A DNA stretch of 64,000 nt from a virus, in IMG/VR virus record IMGVR_UViG_3300020057_000027, positions 62,001-126,000 of that record; one strand, 5' to 3'. This document shows positions 1 through 7,548 of the stretch, in pieces. Each line of letters begins with the position of its first letter. The first letter of the stretch is position 1. The position numbers and the translations under genes were made by a program. The notes below the pieces were generated by a model. The model was not told the origin of the DNA, made no database searches, and saw only the letters and a list, made by a program, of their open reading frames with translations.

Positions 1-1
1 T

Positions 2-169
2 ACGTTGAAGGTTGATTTGCTTCCAGAACAAAAAGAGTTTCATTCAAAATCAGAACAGAGACGAGTTGAAGCTACTTTACCTCCAACTTCAGTTAGAGTG
101 TTTGATCTTGATAAGAAAGACTGGCGAGCATTTAGAATTGATTCGGTTAAATCATTTGAGATCGTATAA
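2..169 (+). CDS. C-terminal end of a small phage protein, DUF2693/WYL_2-like
   Basis: Open frame entering from the left edge and ending in TAA that overlaps the ATG of the next gene (TAATG). The last residues, VFDLDKKDWRAFRIDSV followed by KSFEIV, match the typical C-terminal strand pattern of the small SH3/Sm-like DUF2693 (WYL_2) proteins common in T4-like phages. The N-terminus lies outside the window, so only about 55 residues are visible. The family assignment comes from recalled motif shape and is moderate. Overlap with the next gene implies translational coupling. Confidence 0.6.
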   Translation, partial: TLKVDLLPEQKEFHSKSEQRRVEATLPPTSVRVFDLDKKDWRAFRIDSVKSFEIV

Positions 170-1293
170 TGTCTGGCGTAACCTCTGTTGAACGTAAAGC
201 AAGACGCAATCACGCGATCTTAGAAGCTATGGGCGGAGAACCAGTTTGGGACCTGAAGAAGGATATTTCCCAAATAGGTTCTCTGCTTAATTGGTACAGT
301 CAAAATAAAGATTCTACCGATGGTCAAAAATATTTTGTTCAATATTTCAAAAGAGAAAACAAGCCCGCATTAGAGATTAAGCATTTAGAAAAACTTAAAC
401 CGTGGGAGATTGGCACACACGGATGGTTAGCTAGAATTGTAGCATTAACTGAGCCTAGACCTGAAGAGCTAGTTAAAAAGCTAGATGAAAAATATGCAAC
501 ATTAATAGCTGGAATTGTACCAGAAGTTCCAGAGGTTGTAGAAGTTAAAAAAGAATTACCAAACATTCAAGATAGATTACAAGAACAACTATCAGAATAT
601 ATGTCCGAAGTTGAAGGTTGGATAGATGATTTTTTTGAAAATAAATTTGAATCAAAAATAGTTCCATTTGAATGGTTCAAAGAGAAACAGATCAAACCAT
701 TACAGATTAAAAATCTCAGTGAGCATTATAAAAATCATAATTTAGCTGAACTTAAACTGGCACAATCAGGTAAAGATGACCAGTTAGTTGAAGCTTATGA
801 ATTTTTAGGTAAATCTGGCTTAAAGAAAATAATTGGTTTTATTGAAACTATTATAGAAGGTGCCGACAAGTGGTACGATATTTCTAAACAGCTATCTTCT
901 CTTGGAAGAAAACCTAGAATTAAAAAGACGAAACCAGCAATCAAACAGATTGCAAAATTAAAATACTTAAAAGAGAGTGGTGAGTTTAAGAGTATAGATC
1001 CAATCAAAGTTATTGGTGCCGAACAGTTATGGGTATATAACGTAAAGTATAGAACACTTGGAGTTTATGTGTGTTCTAATCCACACGGCTTTCAAATTAA
1101 AGGTTGTACAATCTTGAACTTTGATGAAAAAGAATCTTCAGCTAAGAAGTTGCGAAAACCTGAAGAGGTTATTCCGAAAGTCCTAGAAGCAGGTAAAGTA
1201 GCTTTACGTAAGATACTTCCAACAGTGCGAGCAAAGGAAAAGAAGTTGACTGGAAGAATCAATAAAGATACAATACTAATTAAAGTCATATGA
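169..1293 (+). CDS. Conserved T4-like phage protein of unknown function
   Basis: 374 residues, starting at an ATG that overlaps the previous stop and ending in a TGA that overlaps the next ATG (ATGA), so it belongs to a tightly coupled operon with the ExoI-like gene. The C-terminal third (YNVKYRTLGVYVCSNPHGF and the KPEEVIPKVLEAGKVALRK stretch) looks globular and conserved, as in uncharacterised proteins of T4-like cyanophages. The middle is charged and probably helical. No catalytic motif is recognised. Coupling to a 3'-5' exonuclease suggests a DNA-metabolism role, which is inference. Confidence 0.75.
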   Translation: MSGVTSVERKARRNHAILEAMGGEPVWDLKKDISQIGSLLNWYSQNKDSTDGQKYFVQYFKRENKPALEIKHLEKLKPWEIGTHGWLARIVALTEPRPEELVKKLDEKYATLIAGIVPEVPEVVEVKKELPNIQDRLQEQLSEYMSEVEGWIDDFFENKFESKIVPFEWFKEKQIKPLQIKNLSEHYKNHNLAELKLAQSGKDDQLVEAYEFLGKSGLKKIIGFIETIIEGADKWYDISKQLSSLGRKPRIKKTKPAIKQIAKLKYLKESGEFKSIDPIKVIGAEQLWVYNVKYRTLGVYVCSNPHGFQIKGCTILNFDEKESSAKKLRKPEEVIPKVLEAGKVALRKILPTVRAKEKKLTGRINKDTILIKVI

Positions 1294-2642
1294 AAACAAT
1301 ATTTTTTGATTTAGAAACTACAGACCTCAATTTTGTTGGGCAGATATTAAACTACGCTTTTGTTGCTGTAGATAGTAGCTGGAAGATCACAGATACTCTT
1401 CACGGTACGATTAAAGTATCTCCGCTTCAGTTACCATCTCCGTATGCTATTCTTGCTAATCGGGTTGATTTGATTAAACACCAAGAGACAGCAGAAGATA
1501 CAGAGCCTAATGCGATGTTAAAAATTCGTCATTGGTTGGATGATGTTATTGAGAAAGAAAAAGATCCAGTTAAGCTGATTGGTTTTAACTCTGTTAGATT
1601 TGACGTTCCTTTTCTTAGAACTTCTATGATAAGAAACGGAATCAATCCGTATCATCCTCAGTTAAGATATGGAGATGTACTTCACGTTGCACAGAAGTTA
1701 GCAGCAGTAAATCCTTCTTTTGATGCTATGCTTGGAGTAAATAAGTCCTTGAAGCTTGAAAGACTTTGCCAATTAGAAAATATAATGCAAGGTAAGCAGA
1801 CACACGAAAGTTTAGATGACGTGTTAATCACTATTGAACTAGCAAAACACTTTTCTAATAACTATGGTATTGATGTTAGGTCGTGGTCAGAATATGAAGC
1901 GAAGAAATTTGAAGACGGAAAGAAAGTTGTTATAAAAGTCTTTCCAGAGAAAGATGCTAAGTATCATCAAGATGAATATGCTAACAATAAAACTTCAGCA
2001 AGATTAGTTTGCTTAGATGTTGATAAAGCATATTCGCTCTGGATAGATATTGATGCGTGGAAAGAAGGTAAAGGTGCCGATAGTATTTCTTGGTACTCTA
2101 AAGCTTATAGTACATTCTTTGTTGATAAAGAAATTAAAGATGAAGCAACACTATCTCTAGCCGCAGAAGCGAGAGAAGATCTTTCTATGTTTAACTTGAA
2201 GAATTTCTTTCCAGAAAGAAACTGCGACATTGAGCAATTCATTTATATGATGAAGTTTAATGAGAACGGAGCACTATCTGATGCTATTTGGTCTGGCAAC
2301 ACTGATGGACTTAAGCAGTTAAATTCTAAGTATGGTAGCAAGCTATACTTGAGATATTTGATGAACCAAAAACCATTATCAGAAACCTTTGATATGGTTA
2401 AGAAATACGCACTATACCGCTATGGTGGTAAGATGAAAGTTAATAAGATGGATATAACACAAAATGATCCTAAATCTTTTCACATAACATATGGTGAGTT
2501 ATTGAACACACTTGATAAACTTCTTTCAGAAAAACAAGGTGAAGATAAAAAGCTTTTAACTTCTTTGTTAGAATTTTACAAACAATCTCCAATTACTATT
2601 GTTGCTGGCGATGAATTGATAGGAGTAGTAAATGCTAGTTGA
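1290..2642 (+). CDS. sbcB-like: Exodeoxyribonuclease I-like DEDDh 3'-5' exonuclease
   Basis: 450 residues, close to the usual length of ExoI (about 475). The N-terminus MKTIFFDLETTDLNFVGQ holds the ExoI motif Asp7-Glu9. The ExoII motif is GFNSVRFDVPFLR near residue 100 and the ExoIII motif is HESLDDVLIT near residue 172, giving the DEDDh set that binds two metal ions. ExoI degrades single-stranded DNA 3' to 5'. The C-terminal half fits the SH3-like and helical regions of ExoI but is divergent. Its ATG overlaps the preceding stop. A role in phage recombination or in recycling host DNA is inferred. Confidence 0.88.
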   Translation: MKTIFFDLETTDLNFVGQILNYAFVAVDSSWKITDTLHGTIKVSPLQLPSPYAILANRVDLIKHQETAEDTEPNAMLKIRHWLDDVIEKEKDPVKLIGFNSVRFDVPFLRTSMIRNGINPYHPQLRYGDVLHVAQKLAAVNPSFDAMLGVNKSLKLERLCQLENIMQGKQTHESLDDVLITIELAKHFSNNYGIDVRSWSEYEAKKFEDGKKVVIKVFPEKDAKYHQDEYANNKTSARLVCLDVDKAYSLWIDIDAWKEGKGADSISWYSKAYSTFFVDKEIKDEATLSLAAEAREDLSMFNLKNFFPERNCDIEQFIYMMKFNENGALSDAIWSGNTDGLKQLNSKYGSKLYLRYLMNQKPLSETFDMVKKYALYRYGGKMKVNKMDITQNDPKSFHITYGELLNTLDKLLSEKQGEDKKLLTSLLEFYKQSPITIVAGDELIGVVNAS

Positions 2643-2868
2643 TATTCTGTTATTTTTTCTTGTTTTTACTATTGGTAGAATTATAGGTAAAGCTGAAGCT
2701 AGAATGGCACTATCTCAGGCAGCAAGAGATCTTCCAATTTATGATAAAATTATTAAGCTTGCAGAACTTAAAGGTGAAGATATTAGTAAGCTTACTAATG
2801 ATGAGATACATAAAAGGGTAGAAAAATATAAAAAGGATATAAGTGCCAGAGACGATCTTCCTTATTAG
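2632..2868 (+). CDS. Small membrane-anchored protein
   Basis: 78 residues; AGGAG lies just before the ATG, which overlaps the end of the exonuclease gene. The N-terminus LVDILLFFLVFTIGRIIG is one membrane segment, followed by a charged helical tail. It heads a run of three overlapping mini-genes that each encode an N-terminal membrane segment. No family is recognised. Confidence 0.65.
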   Translation: MLVDILLFFLVFTIGRIIGKAEARMALSQAARDLPIYDKIIKLAELKGEDISKLTNDEIHKRVEKYKKDISARDDLPY

Positions 2869-2965
2869 TATCATCATAGCAGCAGCAATTTATTACACTG
2901 GATTTAAACACGGCTATTCAAAATGTATTGATGATCTCCGAAAAGCTCCAATCAAGAGAGGTTAA
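2843..2965 (+). CDS. Very small membrane protein with GTG start
   Basis: 40 codons, overlapping the end of the previous gene. GTG is chosen because AAAAGG sits six bases upstream and no ATG is available in frame. The product has one hydrophobic segment (IFLISIIIAAAIYYTGF) and a basic tail. The stop TAA abuts the ATG of the next mini-gene, consistent with coupled translation. Confidence 0.5.
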   Translation: MPETIFLISIIIAAAIYYTGFKHGYSKCIDDLRKAPIKRG

Positions 2966-3106
2966 ATGTTAGTTCTTCTTTTTGTCATATTTCAATTTTG
3001 TATTGCGTTTGCTTTTGGATGGTTCAGAGGTAATATGAAAAGATTTGAATTGGATGAAAAAGAAAAATTAGATCTATATTGTGCAGGGTGGAGAGACAGT
3101 ATATAA
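2966..3106 (+). CDS. Very small membrane protein
   Basis: 46 residues; the ATG follows directly after the previous TAA. One N-terminal membrane segment (LVLLFVIFQFCIAFAFGW), then a charged tail ending CAGWRDSI. This is the third member of a tandem set of membrane mini-genes; function unknown. Confidence 0.5.
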   Translation: MLVLLFVIFQFCIAFAFGWFRGNMKRFELDEKEKLDLYCAGWRDSI

Positions 3107-3120
3107 TATTTTAGGAGAAT

Positions 3121-3444
3121 ATGATGATCAATACTACTTCAAGGAAAGGGCTCTTGACGGATTTAAGGAATTCCAATCCTCTTTTAAAAAAGTTGAGCCG
3201 CACTAGATTTTCATATAAGACAGCTAAGAGTATTTTAGAAAAGTTTTCTAATGATCCTTTAGCTATGTTAGCATATGAAGAGGTTGCATCTTTTTTCAAA
3301 CAGAATGAAAAGAAAACGGTGCGTTGGTTCTTTGCTGAAAATCCTATGTTGGGTGGTATTAGACCAATTGAAATGATAATAATGGGAAGACAAAAGAAGT
3401 TAATGCAATTTATTTTAGATCAAAAAGAAGGTAGAGGTGAGTAA
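3121..3444 (+). CDS. Small protein with MbcA/ParS (DUF2384)-like C-terminus
   Basis: 107 residues; a strong TTAGGAG precedes ATGATG. The C-terminal part AENPMLGGIRPIEMI followed by IMGRQKKLMQFI resembles the motif of MbcA/ParS/Xre antitoxin C-terminal domains (NP-LGG--P-E---G---V---L). No RES-domain toxin lies next to it, so an antitoxin role is not supported by context. It could be an orphan antitoxin, a decoy against a host system, or an unrelated DNA-binding protein. Confidence 0.6.
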   Translation: MMINTTSRKGLLTDLRNSNPLLKKLSRTRFSYKTAKSILEKFSNDPLAMLAYEEVASFFKQNEKKTVRWFFAENPMLGGIRPIEMIIMGRQKKLMQFILDQKEGRGE

Positions 3445-3820
3445 TAAACCACATACTTGTCCAGTCTGCGGAGGTTCAGGAACTAATCCTGTTGGTGGTT
3501 GGTCTACCAGTGCTATACCTATGACAGTTCCCTGTACAACTTGTAGTGGTCAAGGTATTGTTTGGGGTCCAGAAGGATCAGAAAAAAATTGGACGATGCC
3601 TGAGATAGCAGCAGATTTATATCCTATAATTAATATTCCCAGAATATTCCCACCTCTTCAAGATCCACACGATTTGATGCCACCTCCAAATAAAATACAA
3701 GAAATAATGGAGCAATTGGATGAAGCAATCAAAAAACATAAAGAAGAGAATCCAAAAACCTTAGAAGAAGAAATATTAGAAATAATAAAAGAAACCTGTA
3801 CAAAACGCATACAACTGTGA
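3437..3820 (+). CDS. Zinc-finger protein with DnaJ-like CxxCxGxG repeats
   Basis: 127 residues from GTG, overlapping the previous gene by eight bases. Near the N-terminus are CPVCGGSGT and CTTCSGQGI, two CxxCxGxG units as in the zinc domain of DnaJ, which probably bind one zinc ion. No J-domain is present. The rest is proline-rich, then an acidic/basic helix. Function unknown. Confidence 0.7.
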   Translation: MSNKPHTCPVCGGSGTNPVGGWSTSAIPMTVPCTTCSGQGIVWGPEGSEKNWTMPEIAADLYPIINIPRIFPPLQDPHDLMPPPNKIQEIMEQLDEAIKKHKEENPKTLEEEILEIIKETCTKRIQL

Positions 3821-3826
3821 TATAAT
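3797..3826 (+). promoter_or_regulatory. Sigma70-like promoter placed for a leaderless start
   Basis: TATAAT at 3821-3826, with a weak -35 (TGTACA) at 3797-3802. Six bases separate the -10 box from the ATG at 3833, so the expected +1 is the A of the start codon. Confidence 0.5.
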
Positions 3827-3832
3827 GATTAT

Positions 3833-4720
3833 ATGATATTAATTGATTTTAACCAAACTCTTATTTCTAATTTGATGTCGCAGATCGGCAGCAATCCTAA
3901 TGCCCAACTAAGTGAAGATTTGATACGCCATATGGTGCTATCAAGTATCTTATCATATAAAAAGAAATTTGGTCCAGATTATGGTCAGATGGTTTTTTGT
4001 TCTGATGATAGACATTATTGGCGCCGCGAAGTATTTCAATACTATAAAGCTAATAGAAAGAAGGCGCGAGAAAGTTCTGGATTTGATTGGGGTTTAATCT
4101 TTAACACTCTCAATAAAATTAGAGATGAGATTAGAGAAACTTTTCCCTACTTAGTAATTCAAATTCATGGCGCCGAAGCGGATGATATCATTGCTACTAT
4201 GACAAAATATACACAGACTAATAATCTTACTAGAGTTGGTTTGGATGAAGAAGCTCAGCCAGTATTGATATTATCTGGAGATAAGGATTTCTTACAGCTA
4301 CAGAAGTATCCAAATATTAAGCAGTATTCACCTATGCAGAAGAAATATCTAAGTGTAGATGATCCTCATAAATATCTAATAGAGCATATTATCAGGGGAG
4401 ATAGTGGTGACGGTATTCCTAACTTCTTATCTTCAGATAGTGTTTTTGTAACAGAAGGTGCAAAGCAAAAATCAGTAATGACTAAAAAAGTCGATGAATG
4501 GTTGAGAGCTAAATCACCAGAAGAATTTTGTGATGAAGGAATGTTACGTAATTATAAGAGAAACGAGCAACTGATTGACCTAAGTAAAGTGCCTGAGGCG
4601 ATAGAATTAGCTATCATTCAAGCATATGAACAAGGTCCAAAAGGTAGCAGAAAAAACTTATTTGATTACTTTGTGAAAAATCGGTTGAAGTTTTTAATGG
4701 ATGAGATGTCTCAATTTTAA
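3833..4720 (+). CDS. rnh: RNase H / 5'-3' exonuclease (T4 Rnh type)
   Basis: 295 residues (T4 RNase H has 305). The protein starts MILIDFNQTLISNLM, like the T4 enzyme. Acidic metal-site motifs follow: GAEADDIIATMTKYT near residue 113 and LILSGDKDFLQLQ near residue 150. The H3TH region is RGDSGDGIPN near residue 188. It is a FEN-1-family flap nuclease that removes RNA primers from lagging-strand fragments beside gp32. No Shine-Dalgarno sequence is visible; the promoter spacing predicts a leaderless mRNA. Confidence 0.9.
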   Translation: MILIDFNQTLISNLMSQIGSNPNAQLSEDLIRHMVLSSILSYKKKFGPDYGQMVFCSDDRHYWRREVFQYYKANRKKARESSGFDWGLIFNTLNKIRDEIRETFPYLVIQIHGAEADDIIATMTKYTQTNNLTRVGLDEEAQPVLILSGDKDFLQLQKYPNIKQYSPMQKKYLSVDDPHKYLIEHIIRGDSGDGIPNFLSSDSVFVTEGAKQKSVMTKKVDEWLRAKSPEEFCDEGMLRNYKRNEQLIDLSKVPEAIELAIIQAYEQGPKGSRKNLFDYFVKNRLKFLMDEMSQF

Positions 4721-4730
4721 TGGAGTTAAT

Positions 4731-5243
4731 ATGGCATTAGTACATAATCTACCTAGAACGGTAGGAGAAGTTTTTGAAGCATTGAAAGGTGCTAAGACAA
4801 AAGGTGAGAGAGCAAAGATTCTACAAGAGAATGATAATCTCGCGGTGCGATCAATATTGCGATTAAATTTTGACCCTAAGTTGAAATTTGAATTGCCTGA
4901 AGGATTTCCTGCCAATTACAAACCTAATCCAAAACCAACTGGTTTTGGTGAAGTGACTTTGAAAAGTATTGTAAAGAAGTTTTATATTTTTGTTAAAGAA
5001 TCTACGCCAAATTTGAGACAGTTTAAGCGTGAACAGATCTTCGGACAGTTACTTGAACAATTATCTCATCAAGAAGCAACAGTGCTTGTTGAAGCGAAGG
5101 ATAAAAAGCTTAATGTGGGTTTAACTCGCAAGTTAGTAGAGGAAATATTTCCTGATCTACTGCCGGCGGATGCTAAATCTATTAAAGAGACTAAAACTTC
5201 TGGAGATTTAGATGAAACCGAGGGCGCTGATAAGGTTGTTTAA
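4731..5243 (+). CDS. Conserved T4-like phage protein, DUF6433-like
   Basis: 170 residues from the ATG at 4731, chosen because GGAG lies six bases upstream; an upstream in-frame ATG overlaps rnh. The pattern (N-terminal helix, LRLNFDPKLKFELPEGFP, then FKREQIFGQLLEQLSHQEA and LTRKLVEEIFPDLLP) matches a family seen in T4-like cyanophages and usually labelled DUF6433. Its role is unknown; proximity to rnh suggests replication. Confidence 0.7.
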   Translation: MALVHNLPRTVGEVFEALKGAKTKGERAKILQENDNLAVRSILRLNFDPKLKFELPEGFPANYKPNPKPTGFGEVTLKSIVKKFYIFVKESTPNLRQFKREQIFGQLLEQLSHQEATVLVEAKDKKLNVGLTRKLVEEIFPDLLPADAKSIKETKTSGDLDETEGADKVV

Positions 5244-5448
5244 CCTAGTAGTATCATATGATACAGAGCAGCCCGATATTCTTTTGGAGCAAGAAGCCCA
5301 ACTTTTAGTAGCAGAGATAAACAGAATATTAAAAGAGAATTTACCTGGCCCTATACCACAACTATCTTTTGAAGATATGAAAAAGAAAATTAAAATTGGA
5401 GTTAAAAATTATAAAGCCTCAGAAATTGGGCTTGATGATAGTGAATAA
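5212..5448 (+). CDS. Small protein of unknown function
   Basis: 78 residues; the start overlaps the end of the previous gene. The segment QEAQLLVAEINRILKENLP resembles WDIQQKLREIEK..VIDEVNQLIREEL in the next gene, so the two may be diverged tandem duplicates. No family recognised. Confidence 0.6.
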   Translation: MKPRALIRLFNLVVSYDTEQPDILLEQEAQLLVAEINRILKENLPGPIPQLSFEDMKKKIKIGVKNYKASEIGLDDSE

Positions 5449-5450
5449 TT

Positions 5451-5684
5451 ATGAGAGCAAGACTAACGATACTTTACAATCCTTCTTGTCCACAAGAGAC
5501 TCAAGAGATTGACGATATGCGCCACGCATCCGATTTCAAAATGATCATCTGGGACATCCAACAAAAATTAAGAGAAATAGAAAAGCACGGAGATCATTCT
5601 AAACTTACTGCTTATGATGTTATAGATGAAGTAAATCAACTCATAAGAGAAGAACTCACTAGTAAGGGTTTAACATTAGAATAA
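5451..5684 (+). CDS. Small protein of unknown function
   Basis: 77 residues, two bases after the previous stop. Mostly amphipathic helix with conserved-looking WDIQQKLREIEKHG and DEVNQLIREEL segments. It is the last gene before the hairpin-rich non-coding stretch. Confidence 0.6.
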   Translation: MRARLTILYNPSCPQETQEIDDMRHASDFKMIIWDIQQKLREIEKHGDHSKLTAYDVIDEVNQLIREELTSKGLTLE

Positions 5685-5689
5685 ATAAT

Positions 5690-5941
5690 ATTAGCCGCGC
5701 CCCTTAAGCAAGGGTCAGTATCCGCCCGTTTAATTCAACGGGCTAATGAAGTGGTTGCTACCACAAAAAAGAATTCCTGCTTGCGAAGTAGGTGTGGAAG
5801 CACACCTTTAATACAATGGGTGGAGGTAGTTAAATACCGTTGAAATCTTTTTGTATATGCTTCTTTTTCTTTCCTACCCTTGGCAGTAGACCTCTGGATA
5901 CTTCTAAATAATTTGAAGTATTTAATTAGAAGAGGTGTCAA
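5690..5941 (+). promoter_or_regulatory. Hairpin-array leader with a sequestered ribosome binding site
   Basis: Five compact hairpins follow each other: 5701-5714 (CCCTT/AAGGG), 5724-5743 (GCCCGTT/AACGGGC), 5751-5764 (GTGGT/ACCAC), 5776-5792 (CCTGCTT/AAGTAGG) and 5790-5807 (AGGTGTG/CACACCT). The last two share bases and exclude each other. Near the next gene, ACCTCT (5890-5895) is complementary to AGAGGT (5931-5936), which is the Shine-Dalgarno of the gene at 5942, and TACTTC (5899-5904) pairs with GAAGTA (5915-5920). A competing pairing, CTTCTAA (5901-5907) with TTAGAAG (5926-5932), is also possible. A cis-acting translational switch is inferred. Confidence 0.55.
5746..5811 (+). CDS. Possible 21-codon leader peptide
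   Basis: Short ORF spanning three of the five hairpins of the leader region; the product begins MKWLLPQKR. There is no clear Shine-Dalgarno. It is worth recording only because ribosome movement through it would disrupt the hairpins at 5751-5807. No amino acid is strongly enriched. Confidence 0.25.
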   Translation: MKWLLPQKRIPACEVGVEAHL

Positions 5942-6595
5942 ATGATTAAACTGTTGCTTGGATTCATTTTGGATGCTATAAGAGTATCCGTTAAATGTTT
6001 TCTTCTATTCCTTCCGTCGTTGTTAGTCTATACCGTTTTAACTCAACCAGCAATCATAATGAATCGTGGACTTCCTCTGGTTGAAATTGCTAATCAACCA
6101 TTAATTCACGAATTACTTCCTCACACAAGATGGGGAGATCTTAAACCTTGTGGTACAGTATTTGATGAACAAGAAGAATTCAATAAAGCTAGACAGTGTG
6201 TTAATCAGACCGCATGGCGCAAACGTCCAGTTAGTGAAGAATTAGAAATTCCTAGATGTTACATAGTTAGTGCTAGTTCGCCTGATGTATACAGCGAAAA
6301 AACAGGAACATTTAATTTCATACCAGTAGTAGATATATACGGAATTGGTGCTGTATTGGGTGTATATCAACCAGAAACACGTACTGTATTCATAGTTGAA
6401 AATATTGATGCTGCCCAAGTCTACAGACACGAAACACAACATTATATGCTTCACGAACATGATCCTGAAACTCGTGGTGGCGGCCATCATCAAGAGATCT
6501 GGCAGTCGTGTGAAGCTCCTTACTACAGTCCAAGTATAGAAGCAAAAATGATTGGTGCTATTAAAGATTTCAGTAAACCAAAAGCAGAGAAATAA
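5942..6595 (+). CDS. Membrane-anchored metallopeptidase-like protein
   Basis: 217 residues. The N-terminal 35 residues form a hydrophobic anchor (LLFLPSLLVYTVLTQP). Near residue 163 is HETQHYMLHEHD, an HExxH zinc signature, followed by more histidines (GGGHHQEIW) that could provide the third ligand. The fold therefore looks like a zincin, probably facing the periplasm. Substrate unknown. The AGAGG site before the ATG lies within a predicted helix (see the leader region). Confidence 0.65.
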   Translation: MIKLLLGFILDAIRVSVKCFLLFLPSLLVYTVLTQPAIIMNRGLPLVEIANQPLIHELLPHTRWGDLKPCGTVFDEQEEFNKARQCVNQTAWRKRPVSEELEIPRCYIVSASSPDVYSEKTGTFNFIPVVDIYGIGAVLGVYQPETRTVFIVENIDAAQVYRHETQHYMLHEHDPETRGGGHHQEIWQSCEAPYYSPSIEAKMIGAIKDFSKPKAEK

Positions 6596-6601
6596 AAAAA
6601 A

Positions 6602-6618
6602 GGGCACATTGAGTGCCC
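6602..6618 (-). terminator. Rho-independent terminator for the minus-strand mini-gene
   Basis: GGGCAC-TCAAT-GTGCCC hairpin followed, on the minus strand, by a run of seven to eight T. It lies ten bases beyond the stop of the 39-codon minus gene. Confidence 0.75.
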
Positions 6619-6627
6619 CTTGAGTGT

Positions 6628-6747
6628 TTACTTCTTGCCTTTCTTAGTAGCTTTCTTCAAAGGAAGTACACAAGCTTTACACTGTGAGGCCTTCTTTAAT
6701 CCAAGCTTAACTAGGAGTCTAGCAAGTAAACATTTTAGCTTTTTCAT
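6628..6747 (-). CDS. Small basic protein, minus-strand single-gene unit
   Basis: 39 residues: MKKLKCLLARLLVKLGLKK, then an ASQCKACVLPLKK segment and a lysine-rich end. TTGGAG precedes the ATG at good distance, and a terminator follows the stop. Three cysteines and many lysines suggest a small nucleic-acid-binding or zinc peptide. A complete transcription unit reversed against all its neighbours makes it more credible than its length suggests. Confidence 0.6.
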   Translation of the reverse strand: MKKLKCLLARLLVKLGLKKASQCKACVLPLKKATKKGKK

Positions 6748-6768
6748 GTTGTTTCTCCAATAAAAACG

Positions 6769-6797
6769 TTTACTATTCAGATTATTTATGTTAGAAT
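6769..6797 (+). promoter_or_regulatory. Sigma70-like promoter placed for a leaderless start
   Basis: TTTACT, 17 bases, TAGAAT, then six bases to the ATG at 6804. No Shine-Dalgarno. Confidence 0.5.
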
Positions 6798-6803
6798 AAT
6801 CTT

Positions 6804-7283
6804 ATGAACATATTCTATCTTTCTGAAGATCCAAGTATAGCCGCTAGGTATCACAATGATAAACATGTAGTTAAAATGATTTTAGAAACTGCTCAAATAC
6901 TATCAACGGCACATAGAGTATTGGATAAGAGTATATCTACTGAATTATATAAAGCTACGCATATCAACCATCCGTCTACTAAATGGGCACGTGCCAACAT
7001 AAATAATTATCAGTGGTTATATAATTTGTTTTGTGAACTTTGCACAGAATACACTTTTAGGTACGGAAAAACACACCTTACTGAGAAGAAACTTAAACAT
7101 GTGTTACAACAAGCGCCGATGCTTATATCTAATGACGCTTTCACTCAACCTCCTCAAGCTATGCCTGACGAATTTCGCAGTGCGGATAGTATTCAATCAT
7201 ACAGAACCTATTATATTAAAAGTAAAAATCATTTGGCAAGTTGGACTAAAAGACCAACACCAGATTGGTATACAGGAGTTTAA
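6804..7283 (+). CDS. Conserved phage protein of unknown function
   Basis: 159 residues. MNIFYLSEDPSIAARYHND followed by KHVVKMILETAQILSTAHR, then HPSTKWARAN, YTFRYGKTH and a terminal TKRPTPDWY, make a well-conserved family found in many phages. Histidine and tyrosine conservation suggests an enzyme. Some annotations link similar proteins to pyrimidine-dimer glycosylases, but I see no proof of that here. The start agrees with the leaderless promoter. Confidence 0.75.
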   Translation: MNIFYLSEDPSIAARYHNDKHVVKMILETAQILSTAHRVLDKSISTELYKATHINHPSTKWARANINNYQWLYNLFCELCTEYTFRYGKTHLTEKKLKHVLQQAPMLISNDAFTQPPQAMPDEFRSADSIQSYRTYYIKSKNHLASWTKRPTPDWYTGV

Positions 7284-7285
7284 TT

Positions 7286-7546
7286 ATGCCAACATATGAA
7301 TTTGAATGTAGTAAGTGTAATTTTAAGTTCAGTGATCTTTTGAAGATAGTAGAAAGAAGTATACCTTTAGAAAGTCCCTGTCCAAATTGTAAGGAGGAAA
7401 AATGCGTTACTTCAGTCTTCTCGGCTCCAGCTTTGGTGAGTCCGAGTGCTATAGATGGTCTGAGAAAACCTCGGTCGGATTTCAAGGAGAGGATGTTACA
7501 GATTAAAGAAGGCAACAAACACACGACTAAAATAAAGGACTATTAA
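7286..7546 (+). CDS. FmdB-type zinc-ribbon protein
   Basis: 86 residues from the ATG at 7286, which has AGGAG upstream; an earlier in-frame start lacks one. MPTYEFECSKCNFKFSDLL and the later CPNCKEEK give the CxxC...CxxC zinc ribbon of the FmdB regulatory family. The C-terminus is basic and disordered. It may act in transcription or as a nuclease accessory; unknown. Confidence 0.8.
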   Translation: MPTYEFECSKCNFKFSDLLKIVERSIPLESPCPNCKEEKCVTSVFSAPALVSPSAIDGLRKPRSDFKERMLQIKEGNKHTTKIKDY

Positions 7547-7548
7547 CT

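Noticed and set aside
6804-7283. Pyrimidine-dimer glycosylase (DenV)
   Set aside because: Some resemblance in annotation history, but no DenV catalytic N-terminus or motif is visible.
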